DNA from: an uncultured Pelagibacteraceae bacterium | GTDB lineage: Bacteria; Pseudomonadota; Alphaproteobacteria; Pelagibacterales; Pelagibacteraceae | Reading direction: 5' to 3' | Assembly (NCBI GenBank): GCA_902620525.1 | Contig: CACNIK010000002.1 | Span: forward strand, 1-64,000 | DNA length: 64,000 bases | Shown here: positions 31,992-41,273 of the stretch, piece by piece | Numbering within the stretch: the stretch's first letter is position 1 | Layout of the letters: every line of letters starts with the position of its first letter | Program-made: the position numbers and the translations under genes | Notes under the pieces: generated by a model | The model's database searches: none | Seen by the model: the letters and a program-made list of their open reading frames with translations, nothing else | Told to the model about the DNA's origin: nothing

Positions 31992-32645
31992 TTATCTTTT
32001 GTTAAGAAATAAAATTCTGACGATCTTGTAAGCAATATATCCGCCTAAAACTTCAGCTAAAATGTAACTCGGTGTATTGATAAAGTTTATCCCAGTAAAC
32101 GTGTCTGTAAAGGTTCTGGCTATAGCAACTGCGGGATTAGCAAAAGAAGTAGAAGACGTAAACCAATATCCAGCCGAAATAAATGCCCCAACAGATGATG
32201 CGACTACAATTTTTCCACTTTTAATTGTTCCAAAAATAATAAAAATTAATCCAAAAGTCGCAATTATTTCAGCAGTAAAAATATTTATGCCGGGCCTCAT
32301 TTTTCTGGAAAGTTCAATTATACTTTGATCAAACATAAAGTTTGCAAGCATTACTCCCAACATACAACCTAAAATCTGTGCTGTATAATAATTTATTAAA
32401 TCTTTTCTTTTCGTTTTGCCCGCAAAAAACATACATGTTGTAACGACTGGATTGAAATGTGCTCCAGAAACATCCGCAAGACTTGCAATAAGAACAAATA
32501 AACCGGCACCTGTTGCCAATGTATTTGCAATTAACATTAAAGCAGTATCATTAGTTAAATTTTCAGCCATAATCCCTGAGCCTACGATGATCATCACTAA
32601 GAAAGCACAACCTATAAATTCAGCTAAAAAAATTTTATTACGCAT
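31992..32645 (-). CDS. MIP family aquaglyceroporin (AqpS-like)
   Basis: FIGCAFLVMIIVGSG, GAHFNPVVTTCMFFAG and FANPAVAIARTFTDTF (NPA/NPV boxes); adjacent to arsC. Confidence 0.88.
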   Translation of the reverse strand: MRNKIFLAEFIGCAFLVMIIVGSGIMAENLTNDTALMLIANTLATGAGLFVLIASLADVSGAHFNPVVTTCMFFAGKTKRKDLINYYTAQILGCMLGVMLANFMFDQSIIELSRKMRPGINIFTAEIIATFGLIFIIFGTIKSGKIVVASSVGAFISAGYWFTSSTSFANPAVAIARTFTDTFTGINFINTPSYILAEVLGGYIAYKIVRILFLNKR

Positions 32646-33069
32646 CTTTAATCCAATCTTCTATTTTTTTTTCAATTATGTTGTAAGTGTTAGCAATTAT
32701 TGAATTTATTTCATCATCGCTTTTAGCTTTTTGAATTTTTACAACGGGATCATCCAAATCCCAGTGGATTATTTTATCTTTTTCAGGCCATACAGGACAA
32801 ACCTCATTATTTGCATTCGAACAAACTGTAAATACCTGGTAAAATTTTATATCGTTTTTTAAAAAATCATTAAAATTTTTTGAATAATAACCAGATAGAT
32901 CAAAGTTTCTGTTTTCAAGAAATTTCTTTACATGTTCATTTATTTTTCCAGATGGTTTGCTACCAGCACTAAAAGCTTTAAATTTTTTTTTATATTTATT
33001 GTCCATAATTGTTTCTGCAATAATACTTCTTGCTGAGTTTCCAGTACAAACAAAAAGTATATTTTTCAT
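32638..33069 (-). CDS. arsC: Arsenate reductase, low-molecular-weight phosphatase type
   Basis: MKNILFVCTGNSARSIIAETIM P-loop (CX5R), FSAGSKPSGKIN, TVCSNANNEVCPVWP, WDLDDP. Confidence 0.9.
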   Translation of the reverse strand: MKNILFVCTGNSARSIIAETIMDNKYKKKFKAFSAGSKPSGKINEHVKKFLENRNFDLSGYYSKNFNDFLKNDIKFYQVFTVCSNANNEVCPVWPEKDKIIHWDLDDPVVKIQKAKSDDEINSIIANTYNIIEKKIEDWIKDA

Positions 33070-33309
33070 TTAAAAAATACCCTGGCTATAAGAATATTTT
33101 ATTATTCCAGCAATCATTATAGGTATTTGTAGTGAAAAATTCATTAGCAATGGATTGTCCTTAGTTATCTTACCGACAATTGTCCATCCAATAATTCCTA
33201 AACCGTGTGGCACCATACTGTAAGGATAATAATCTAAATAAAAAGTTAATATTCCAAACAATGTTAAAACTGTGCTTATCCACTTCAAATATTTGATTGA
33301 TATGACCAT
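33070..33309 (-). CDS. Small membrane protein of unknown function
   Basis: 79-aa ORF with hydrophobic helices, SD-like GGAGG upstream, 1 bp from arsC. Confidence 0.75.
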   Translation of the reverse strand: MVISIKYLKWISTVLTLFGILTFYLDYYPYSMVPHGLGIIGWTIVGKITKDNPLLMNFSLQIPIMIAGIIKYSYSQGIF

Positions 33310-33357
33310 TTTTTACCTCCTTTCAAGTTTATTATAGAATTGTTAAGATTTTATGAA

Positions 33358-33864
33358 TTAGGCCGAAGATTTAACTTTTTTCTCAATAAATTCTGGTACT
33401 TCATCATCCTTATCCAGAACATCCTCTTTTTGACCTTTGGGTTGAAACGCGTATAAAACATGTAATTTGCAATATGGAAAATCCTCTTCTGGCTTTCTAC
33501 CGCAGAAATAAAAACTTTCCTCATTTGGATGACCTATAGGCCATTTACATGTGTCTTCAGATAATTCTTCTAAAGATTTAGGGTTCTCAGGCTCAAAGTT
33601 TTTATCAAGTAATATAGATTGAAATTTTTGTTTTCTTGTAAGCGGTTGTTGAGAAGGTCTTCTTTGAATTTTATTTTGGCCTGAACTAGTTCCTGAAGTA
33701 TGTGAACTTTTAGAAGGAGCTCTTGCTTCTAAATTTAACCTATGAGCTTTTCCAATTACTGCATTCCTTGTTGTATCTCCTAACATCTCAGCAATTTGAC
33801 TAGCGGTATGGCCTTTTTTCCAAAGTTCTTTTAATTTTTGTACTTTTTCGTCAGTCCAGCTCAT
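33358..33864 (-). CDS. gcrA: GcrA cell cycle regulator family protein
   Basis: MSWTDEKVQKLKELWKKGHTASQIAEMLGDTTRNAVIGKAHRLNL; C-terminal CKWPIGHP...FYFCGRK...YCKLH. Confidence 0.94.
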   Translation of the reverse strand: MSWTDEKVQKLKELWKKGHTASQIAEMLGDTTRNAVIGKAHRLNLEARAPSKSSHTSGTSSGQNKIQRRPSQQPLTRKQKFQSILLDKNFEPENPKSLEELSEDTCKWPIGHPNEESFYFCGRKPEEDFPYCKLHVLYAFQPKGQKEDVLDKDDEVPEFIEKKVKSSA

Positions 33865-34014
33865 AATTCAACTTATACTATATATAGTAGATTAGTAAAA
33901 TATAATTACAGTATTTAGTGTTTGTAGGGCTTTTTCAAACATAAAAAGCCTATAGTCTGAGGGTAACTAGAGTTTTACACAGTTTTTTCATAATTTAAAG
34001 TTATAAGACTATTG

Positions 34015-34827
34015 ATGGTTGAAATATCTGGAAAATATAAAATTGGAACAAGAAGATTTGGTTCAATAAATTGGATAGGTGCTTGGACGCTTTATAAAAA
34101 AGAAGTGTTAAGATTTCTTATTGTTTGGATACAAACTTTATTTTCTCCACTTATCACATCTCTTTTATTTCTATCAGTATTATCTTTAGCAATAGGTAAT
34201 GATAGAGGAGATGTTCTAGGCGTACCGTTTATTGTTTTTCTTGCACCAGGTTTAATAGCGATGCAAATTATTCAACAAGCTTTTTCCCATTCATCATCCT
34301 CATTTATGATAGGAAAAATTCAAGGGAATATTGTAGATTTAGTTTACGCTCCTTTATCTGCTGGCGAAGTAACTTTAGCCGTAACACTTGCTTCTGTTAC
34401 AAGAAGCGTACTAATTGCGATTATTTCATTACTGGTATTTTATTTGTTTATAGATTTAGAAATTAAAAATTTTACTACTTTAATAGCTTTTACTTTTTTA
34501 TCTGCTTTTTCTCTCGGAGCATTAGGAATAATCGCAGGACTTTGGGCTGAAAAATTTGACCATATGGCTACGGTCACTAACTTTATCATAATTCCTTTAT
34601 CTTTTTTATCAGGTACTTTTTACTCAATAGAAAGACTTCCAGAAACACTACAAATCATTAGCAAGGCAAATCCTTTTTTCTATATGATAGATGGTTTCAG
34701 ATATAGTTTTTTAGGACAATCAGATGGTTCTATTTTTTTTGGACTAATTTATTTATCGATTTCAAGTTTATTAATTTGGTTTATTGCTTATATATTGTAT
34801 AAAAAAGGGTATAAAATTAAATCTTAA
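34015..34827 (+). CDS. ABC-2 type transporter permease
   Basis: Six TM helices, FIVFLAPGLIAMQIIQQAF, FIIIPLSFLSGTFYSIERLPE; ORF track starts 3 bp upstream at TTG. Confidence 0.88.
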   Translation: MVEISGKYKIGTRRFGSINWIGAWTLYKKEVLRFLIVWIQTLFSPLITSLLFLSVLSLAIGNDRGDVLGVPFIVFLAPGLIAMQIIQQAFSHSSSSFMIGKIQGNIVDLVYAPLSAGEVTLAVTLASVTRSVLIAIISLLVFYLFIDLEIKNFTTLIAFTFLSAFSLGALGIIAGLWAEKFDHMATVTNFIIIPLSFLSGTFYSIERLPETLQIISKANPFFYMIDGFRYSFLGQSDGSIFFGLIYLSISSLLIWFIAYILYKKGYKIKS

Positions 34828-34829
34828 AA

Positions 34830-35996
34830 ATGAGTGCTATTTTACAAACATATAACAGAAAAAAAATATCCTTTAAAAGAGGTAAAGGTTCTTATCTTTA
34901 TTCAAATAATGGAAAAAAATATTTGGATTTTGTACAAGGTATTGCAGTAAATAGTTTGGGTCATAGCCACCCTCATTTAATTAAAGCTGTAAATTCACAG
35001 GTAAAAAAACTTTGGCATGTATCTAATGCCTTTAATATTCCTGAGCAGGAAAAACTTGCAAAAAGATTAACTCAGAAAACCTTTGCAAACTCTGTTGCGT
35101 TTCAAAATTCAGGAGCAGAAGCGACTGAATTAGCAATAAAAATAGCAAGAAAATATTTTCACTCTAAAGGAAAACCGAATAAAAATAGAATTCTTTGTAT
35201 AAATAATAGTTTTCACGGTAGAACTTTGGCAACTATTTTTGCAAGTAATAGCAAAAAAATGACCGAGGGGTTTGGCCCGAAGGTTGCTGGTTTCGATCAC
35301 TTTACATTTGGCAATCATAAAGATTTAGAAAAAAAAATATCAAAGAAAACTGCAGCCATAATGGTTGAAACAATAATGGGTGAGGGCGGAATAAAGGTTA
35401 TTCCAGATTTTTGTTTAAAAGGTCTTAGAAAACTTTGTAATAAGAAAAAAATACTTTTAATTTTAGATGAAGTTCAATGTGGAATAGGAAGATCAGGTAA
35501 ATTTTTTGCTTTTGAGTATGCAAACATAAAGCCAGATATAGTGCCGATTGCTAAGGGTATAGGTGGCGGATTTCCAATTGGAGCGTGTTTGGTAAATAAA
35601 AAAGTAGCCTCCACAATGAAACCAGGCTCTCACGGAACTACTTTTGGCGGAAACCCTTTAGCGATGAGTGTTGGTAATGCAGTATTAGATGTAATTTTTA
35701 AGAAAAACTTTTTAAAGAATGTAAGAAATATGAGCAAATATTTCAAAACAAAGTTAAATTTTATTCAAAAGCAAAATCAAAAAGTAATAAAAGAAGTAAG
35801 AGGAACTGGTTTATTACTAGGATTACAGCTTAAAGTAAATCAAGCAAAATTTATAGAAAAATTAATGAAAGAAAAATTACTGACGATAAGAGCTGCTGAA
35901 AATGTAGTGAGAATATTGCCTCCATTGAACGTCTCAAAAAAAGAAATTGATCAAGCAGTGACAATTATAAATAAAGTATGTAAAAGTTATAAATGA
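34830..35996 (+). CDS. argD: Acetylornithine aminotransferase
   Basis: FVQGIAVNSLGHSHPHLIKA, NSGAEATELAIKIARKY, LILDEVQCGIGRSGKFFAFE, GTTFGGNPLAMSVG. Confidence 0.94.
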   Translation: MSAILQTYNRKKISFKRGKGSYLYSNNGKKYLDFVQGIAVNSLGHSHPHLIKAVNSQVKKLWHVSNAFNIPEQEKLAKRLTQKTFANSVAFQNSGAEATELAIKIARKYFHSKGKPNKNRILCINNSFHGRTLATIFASNSKKMTEGFGPKVAGFDHFTFGNHKDLEKKISKKTAAIMVETIMGEGGIKVIPDFCLKGLRKLCNKKKILLILDEVQCGIGRSGKFFAFEYANIKPDIVPIAKGIGGGFPIGACLVNKKVASTMKPGSHGTTFGGNPLAMSVGNAVLDVIFKKNFLKNVRNMSKYFKTKLNFIQKQNQKVIKEVRGTGLLLGLQLKVNQAKFIEKLMKEKLLTIRAAENVVRILPPLNVSKKEIDQAVTIINKVCKSYK

Positions 35997-36919
35997 AAAA
36001 CTTTTTAAATATTGCTGATCATTCTTCTTCTTTACTAAGAAATATAATCGAAGAGGCAAAAGAAAGAAAACTCAAAAGAGAAGGTCAGAATAAATCTTCT
36101 ATAGACGCAGATAAACCTTTAGATGGAAAATCAATGATAATGATATTTGAAAAACCATCGACAAGAACAAGAATATCTTTTGATTTGGCAATAAAACAAT
36201 TAGGCGGATCTTCCATGATTTTAAATCCTGATGGAATACATTATGGAAAAGGAGATGAAAGTTTAAAAGATACTGCCAGAGTTTTATCCGAATATGCAGA
36301 TATTCTAATGATAAGAACTTCTTCTCACAAAAATCTTGAAGAGTTTTCAAAGTACTCAAAGATACCTGTGATAAATGGATTATCGGATCAAAGCCACCCA
36401 TGTCAGGTTATGTCAGATATTTTAACCTTTGAGGAAAATAACGGAAATATAGAAGGAAAAACTATATCATGGATAGGTGATGGCAATAATAACATGTCTA
36501 ACTCATTTATAGAGGCTGCTGTGAAATTTAAGTTTAATTTAAAAATTGGATGTCCAAAAAAATACAGCCCAAGTGTTAAGATATTAAAATGGGCTTCAAA
36601 GAATAAATCTAAAATTTTTGTTACTAAAGATCCAAGAGAAGCTGCAAAAGATGCAGACTGTATTATGACTGACAAATGGGTTTCTATGAACGATAAAGTA
36701 AATAAAAAAGCAAAAAAAAAATCGCTAAAAGACTATCAAGTAAATAAAAAACTTTTTAAACTTGCTAAAAATGATTGTATATTTATGCACTGTCTACCTG
36801 TTGGTAGAGGTGAAGAAGTTGCCGACGATATTATAGATGGAAAAAAATCAGTTGTTTGGCAACAAGCCTATAATAGAGTTCATGCGCAAAAAAGTATTAT
36901 TAATTGGTGTTTAGGTTAA
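35993..36919 (+). CDS. argF: Ornithine carbamoyltransferase
   Basis: FEKPSTRTRISFDLAIKQLGG, DQSHPCQVMSDI, FMHCLPVGRGEEV. Confidence 0.95.
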   Translation: MKNFLNIADHSSSLLRNIIEEAKERKLKREGQNKSSIDADKPLDGKSMIMIFEKPSTRTRISFDLAIKQLGGSSMILNPDGIHYGKGDESLKDTARVLSEYADILMIRTSSHKNLEEFSKYSKIPVINGLSDQSHPCQVMSDILTFEENNGNIEGKTISWIGDGNNNMSNSFIEAAVKFKFNLKIGCPKKYSPSVKILKWASKNKSKIFVTKDPREAAKDADCIMTDKWVSMNDKVNKKAKKKSLKDYQVNKKLFKLAKNDCIFMHCLPVGRGEEVADDIIDGKKSVVWQQAYNRVHAQKSIINWCLG

Positions 36920-37464
36920 GGTATTGCTTTTGGACTCGCACTCTTTGAATTCATATACAAAATTACTGAAGCTCTATCTTTTTCTTTTCTTAATCCTGCA
37001 AAAGCCATTTTAGTTCCTTTAATATAAGCCTGTGGTTTAATTAAATAAGAATTCATTTCTTCAAAAGTCCATTCTTTCGCGTAAGCCTTCATAGCTTTTG
37101 AATAGTTATAGTCGTCTATTGCTCCAGCTGTTCTACCTATAACGCCCCAAAGATTAGGACCGATTTTATTTTTACCGTCAGCCGCTATCATATGACAGGC
37201 AGAGCATTTTTTAAAAACTTTCTCACCATGAGCCACATCACCCATAGCCAATAAAGTCTTGATATCTACGGCCTCAACCACTTTTGCGGTTTTAGCTGAA
37301 ACTTCTTGAGTAGAACCAGCACTGTCAATTCCCTCAACTTTGTAGGCAGATAATTTAGGTTTCTCCACATAAAAAAGGACGTCAACTATCTTTCCAATAC
37401 CTATGACTATTAACGCTGTAAGCAGTATAGCGGCAATGATTTTATTTATTTCAAAACTATCCAT
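36916..37464 (-). CDS. Membrane-anchored class I c-type cytochrome
   Basis: N-terminal TM, CSACH haem motif, KIGPNLWGVIGRTAG, GTKMAFAGLRK. Confidence 0.93.
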   Translation of the reverse strand: MDSFEINKIIAAILLTALIVIGIGKIVDVLFYVEKPKLSAYKVEGIDSAGSTQEVSAKTAKVVEAVDIKTLLAMGDVAHGEKVFKKCSACHMIAADGKNKIGPNLWGVIGRTAGAIDDYNYSKAMKAYAKEWTFEEMNSYLIKPQAYIKGTKMAFAGLRKEKDRASVILYMNSKSASPKAIP

Positions 37465-37556
37465 ATCTTGATAAGTATCTCAAACATATAACATGAGTTT
37501 AAATAAAAAACTCTATTATAAAATACTTTTTTGCGACTTTTTAGCCGCATAAATAT

Positions 37557-38300
37557 ATGACTGAAAACGTAATTATTATTCCATCTAGGCTTGAAGCTAC
37601 AAGATTACCAAACAAGCCTCTAAAAAAAATAAATAACAAAGAGATGATACTTCATGTTTATGAAGCGGCAAAAAAAGCAAATATCGGAGAAGTTATAGTT
37701 GCATCACCTAATCAACAAATTTATGAATTAATAACCTCAGCAAAAGGAATTTGTGTAAAAACAAGATCGGATCACAAAACTGGTACAGATAGGATATTTG
37801 AAGTTTTTGATAAATTTTTAAAAAAGAAACCTCAAACAATAATTAATTTACAAGGAGATATGCCAAATATAAATCCATCTGCTATCCAGATGTTGTCAAA
37901 TTATATGAGTAAAAATTTGTGTGATATAGCAACACTTGGAAGTAAATTTAAAGATAATGAAGAAATTAAAAATTTAAATAATGTTAAAGTTACAACTAAT
38001 AATGCTTTATTCGCGAACAAGTTTGATAAGGCGGTAGACTTTTTAAGAGATAATGAAAATATAAAAGAAAGACACATTTACCATCACATAGGAATTTATG
38101 CCTTTACTAAAGAAGCGTTATTGAGGTATGTAAGTTTGGATAGAACAAAAAAAGAATTAGATAGAAATTTGGAGCAATTAAGAGCACTAGAAAATAATAT
38201 GAAAATTCATGTTGGTTACACGTCTTTTTCACCTTTAAGCATCGATACCGAAGAAGATTTAAAGAATGTTCAGGAGCTAATGAAAAATGAAAAAAAATAA
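37557..38300 (+). CDS. kdsB: 3-deoxy-manno-octulosonate cytidylyltransferase
   Basis: IIPSRLEATRLPNKPL, NLQGDMPNINP, HIGIYAFTKEALLRYV, EQLRALENNMKIHV. Confidence 0.95.
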   Translation: MTENVIIIPSRLEATRLPNKPLKKINNKEMILHVYEAAKKANIGEVIVASPNQQIYELITSAKGICVKTRSDHKTGTDRIFEVFDKFLKKKPQTIINLQGDMPNINPSAIQMLSNYMSKNLCDIATLGSKFKDNEEIKNLNNVKVTTNNALFANKFDKAVDFLRDNENIKERHIYHHIGIYAFTKEALLRYVSLDRTKKELDRNLEQLRALENNMKIHVGYTSFSPLSIDTEEDLKNVQELMKNEKK

Positions 38301-39129
38301 AGTAGCATTTCAAGGCGAACTCGGAGCATATTCACACATTGCGATTAATGAACTTTTCGATAATCCTGAGATCAAGACTTGTGCTACTTTTGAGGAAACA
38401 TTCAAAGTAGCATTTGACAATGAAGATTATAAGATAGTTATCCCACTAGAAAATTCATTGGCTGGGAGAGTGGCAGATATTCATTATCTTTTACCAAAAT
38501 ATAAATTACAAATTCATGCGGAACACTTTCAAAAAGTTGAACACAATCTTCTCGCTAAAGAAAATACTAAGCTAGAGGATATTAAATATGTTCGAAGTCA
38601 CTCTCAAGCGATAGGACAATGCCAAAAAATAATAATGGAAAGAAAATTCAAAACAATAATCTCAGCTGATACTGCAGGTTCAGCCAAAGAACTTTCAGAT
38701 GGAAAAGATAATTCGATAGCTGCTATTGCATCCAAACTTTCAGCTGAAATTTATAAACTCAAAATTCTAAAAGAAAATGTTGAAGATGAGAAAGGAAATG
38801 TAACAAGATTTTTAATAATGGGCAAAAATGTCCAACAACCAGAATACAAAAAAGGAAAAAAATATATTACAACTTGTATTTTTAGATTAAAAAGTGAACC
38901 CGCTGCACTTTATAAATCATTAGGTGGATTCGCTACCAATCAAGTTAATATGACAAAACTAGAGAGTTTTTCTGTAAAAAATACTTTTGCACAAACCAAC
39001 TTTTATTTAGATTTTGAAGGCCATCTAGAGGAAAAATCTGTGCAAAATGCTATGGAGGAACTTGGCTTTCATACTGAAAGTTTAGATATTTTGGGCGTTT
39101 ACGAAGCTTCTAGTTTCAGGCAAAATTAG
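38287..39129 (+). CDS. pheA: Prephenate dehydratase
   Basis: AFQGELGAYSHIAI, IPLENSLAGRVADIHYLL, ACT-domain LYKSLGGFATNQVNMTKLESF. Confidence 0.93.
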   Translation: MKKNKVAFQGELGAYSHIAINELFDNPEIKTCATFEETFKVAFDNEDYKIVIPLENSLAGRVADIHYLLPKYKLQIHAEHFQKVEHNLLAKENTKLEDIKYVRSHSQAIGQCQKIIMERKFKTIISADTAGSAKELSDGKDNSIAAIASKLSAEIYKLKILKENVEDEKGNVTRFLIMGKNVQQPEYKKGKKYITTCIFRLKSEPAALYKSLGGFATNQVNMTKLESFSVKNTFAQTNFYLDFEGHLEEKSVQNAMEELGFHTESLDILGVYEASSFRQN

Positions 39130-39186
39130 TCCACAAAAAAGAATTCTACTCTTGTAGTAATCAAAAATATCTTGATATAATCAATT

Positions 39187-39276
39187 GTGGTGGGCATCAG
39201 GTGGATGTTTCATTAACCCGGTCAGGTCTGAAAAGAAGCAGCCGTAGTGAAAACTATTCAGGTTGTTGCCTGCCTC
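39187..39276 (+). ncRNA. ffs: Bacterial small SRP RNA (4.5S RNA)
   Basis: GGTCAGGTCTGAAAAGAAGCAGCC core; ends GGTGGGCA/TGCCTGCC pair (with G-U pairs); directly upstream of dnaX. Confidence 0.9.
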
Positions 39277-39282
39277 TTAAAA

Positions 39283-40953
39283 ATGACAAATAAAATTCTA
39301 GCGCTAAAATATAGACCTCAAGAATTTAAAGATTTAATAGGCCAACAAGTAATGGTTAAAACAATTACCAATGCTATTAAACTTGGAAAAACTCCCAATG
39401 CATATCTTCTCACAGGAATAAGAGGTGTGGGAAAAACCACAACCGCAAGACTAATTGCCAAAGCATTAAACTGCACAAAAAACTTTTCTAAGGGCGAACA
39501 ATGTAAAAGTAATGAAAACTGTCACTGTAAAGAAATTGTTAATTCAAGTCATATGGATGTTTTGGAAATGGATGCTGCGTCTAAAACTGGAATAGATGAC
39601 ATAAGAGAACTTATAGAAAACTCAAAGTATAGTCCAACCAGTGCAAAATTTAAAATATTCATAATTGATGAAGTTCACATGTTATCAAAACAAGCTTTTA
39701 ACGGATTATTAAAAACTTTAGAGGAACCTCCGCCAAGTTTGAAATTTATCCTCGCTACAACAGAGGTAAAAAAAATCCCCGTAACTATTCTTTCGAGATG
39801 TCAAAGATTTGACTTAAAAAGAGTAAGTATAAACGAGATCTTTAATCATTTAGAAAAAATAGCAAAAGAGGAAAAGGGAAACATTTCTACAAAAGCATTA
39901 AGAATAATCGCACAAGTATCTGAGGGATCAGTGAGGGATGGTATTTCATTATTAGATAGAGCAATCACCTATCAAAGTGTTGCTTCAAAAAATCAAATAG
40001 ATGACGAAGATATTAGGAGCATGTTAGGACTTGCTGATAAGACTAAGGTTATCAGAATCCTGCAAGAAGTTTTTAAAGGGAACTCAAAAAATGCAATTAA
40101 TATTTTAAAAGAACTATTCGATCAAGGGATTGAGTCAAAACATTTTTTAAATGATATTCTTGAAATTCTCAGTTTAATCAACAGGAAATTAAGCCTAGGT
40201 TCGATTGAAAATGACAAAATTTTACCTGAGGAAGAAATTAATTTGATTAATGAAATCTCCGAAGGCATAAGCATAGAAGATGTTGGTTTGTTTTGGCAAT
40301 TGACTATTAAAACAATAGATGATTTGAAAATAATTAATGACGAGGAAGTGACTTTAGAAATGTATGTTATGCAACTCCTACATTTAAAAGGAGTCAAAGC
40401 TTATCCGGCAGATGAATCAATTGAAGTTACTACAAGCATTGACAGTAAAAAAAAAGAAATATTAAAAGAGGAGGATGATTATAAAGAAAGCAGTCCTCTC
40501 AAAATTAAAAGTCAACTTAAAAATACAGATCAAGTTAAAACAAATTTAATTGAAAGACCAAAACCTAATAATGAAAAGTCAATCAAAGCAAAAATTAATT
40601 CTTTTGAGGATATTGTAAAACTAGCCAATAAAGAGAATGAAATTGAATTAAAATATGATTTAGAAAGAAACGTAAAACTAGTCAGTTTTAGAAATGGCAC
40701 AATTGATATAAGTTTTAACGAAAAACTTAATAAAAACTTCATTAAAATTTTGACTGAAAAACTTTATAGTTGGACAGGAGAAAGATGGATTATTTCATTG
40801 AATAAAAAGATTGGAAATAAAACATTATTTGAACAAAAAAGTGAGTCAAGAAATAATCGAATTACTGAGGCAAAAAAAAATGATAAAATTAAAAAGTTAC
40901 TCGAGACATTTGATGATGCGGACTTAATTAATGTACAAAAGGATGATGATTAA
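39283..40953 (+). CDS. dnaX: DNA polymerase III subunit gamma/tau
   Basis: LALKYRPQEFKDLIGQ, LLTGIRGVGKTTTARLIAKALNC, IIDEVHMLSKQAFNGLLKTLEEPP; start at 39283 rather than 39247. Confidence 0.95.
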   Translation: MTNKILALKYRPQEFKDLIGQQVMVKTITNAIKLGKTPNAYLLTGIRGVGKTTTARLIAKALNCTKNFSKGEQCKSNENCHCKEIVNSSHMDVLEMDAASKTGIDDIRELIENSKYSPTSAKFKIFIIDEVHMLSKQAFNGLLKTLEEPPPSLKFILATTEVKKIPVTILSRCQRFDLKRVSINEIFNHLEKIAKEEKGNISTKALRIIAQVSEGSVRDGISLLDRAITYQSVASKNQIDDEDIRSMLGLADKTKVIRILQEVFKGNSKNAINILKELFDQGIESKHFLNDILEILSLINRKLSLGSIENDKILPEEEINLINEISEGISIEDVGLFWQLTIKTIDDLKIINDEEVTLEMYVMQLLHLKGVKAYPADESIEVTTSIDSKKKEILKEEDDYKESSPLKIKSQLKNTDQVKTNLIERPKPNNEKSIKAKINSFEDIVKLANKENEIELKYDLERNVKLVSFRNGTIDISFNEKLNKNFIKILTEKLYSWTGERWIISLNKKIGNKTLFEQKSESRNNRITEAKKNDKIKKLLETFDDADLINVQKDDD

Positions 40954-41273
40954 TGACCAACTTTAACGATATGCTTCAAAAAGCAAAACAAATGCAACAA
41001 AAAATGAAAGAAGCTCAAGATGAAATTAAAAATATTCAAGTCGAAGGAGTTTCAGGTGGAAATTTAGTTAAAGTAATTTTAACTGGAGATTATGAACTTA
41101 AGTCTATTTCTATTAGTGAAAATGCTAAAAAAGAAAGTCAAGAAATTATAAATGATTTAATAATTGCAGCTTATAACAATGCAAAAGAAAACTTAAAAAA
41201 AAAATCATCTGAACAAATATCAAAAATTACAGGAGGCATAAATTTACCTTTTGATATAAAATTTCCCTCATAA
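40953..41273 (+). CDS. ybaB: YbaB/EbfC nucleoid-associated protein
   Basis: DMLQKAKQMQQKMKEAQDEI; dnaX-ybaB-recR order. Confidence 0.93.
   Translation: MTNFNDMLQKAKQMQQKMKEAQDEIKNIQVEGVSGGNLVKVILTGDYELKSISISENAKKESQEIINDLIIAAYNNAKENLKKKSSEQISKITGGINLPFDIKFPS

Noticed and set aside
36099-36401. 100-aa minus-strand ORF inside argF
   Set aside because: Shadow ORF over conserved argF motifs
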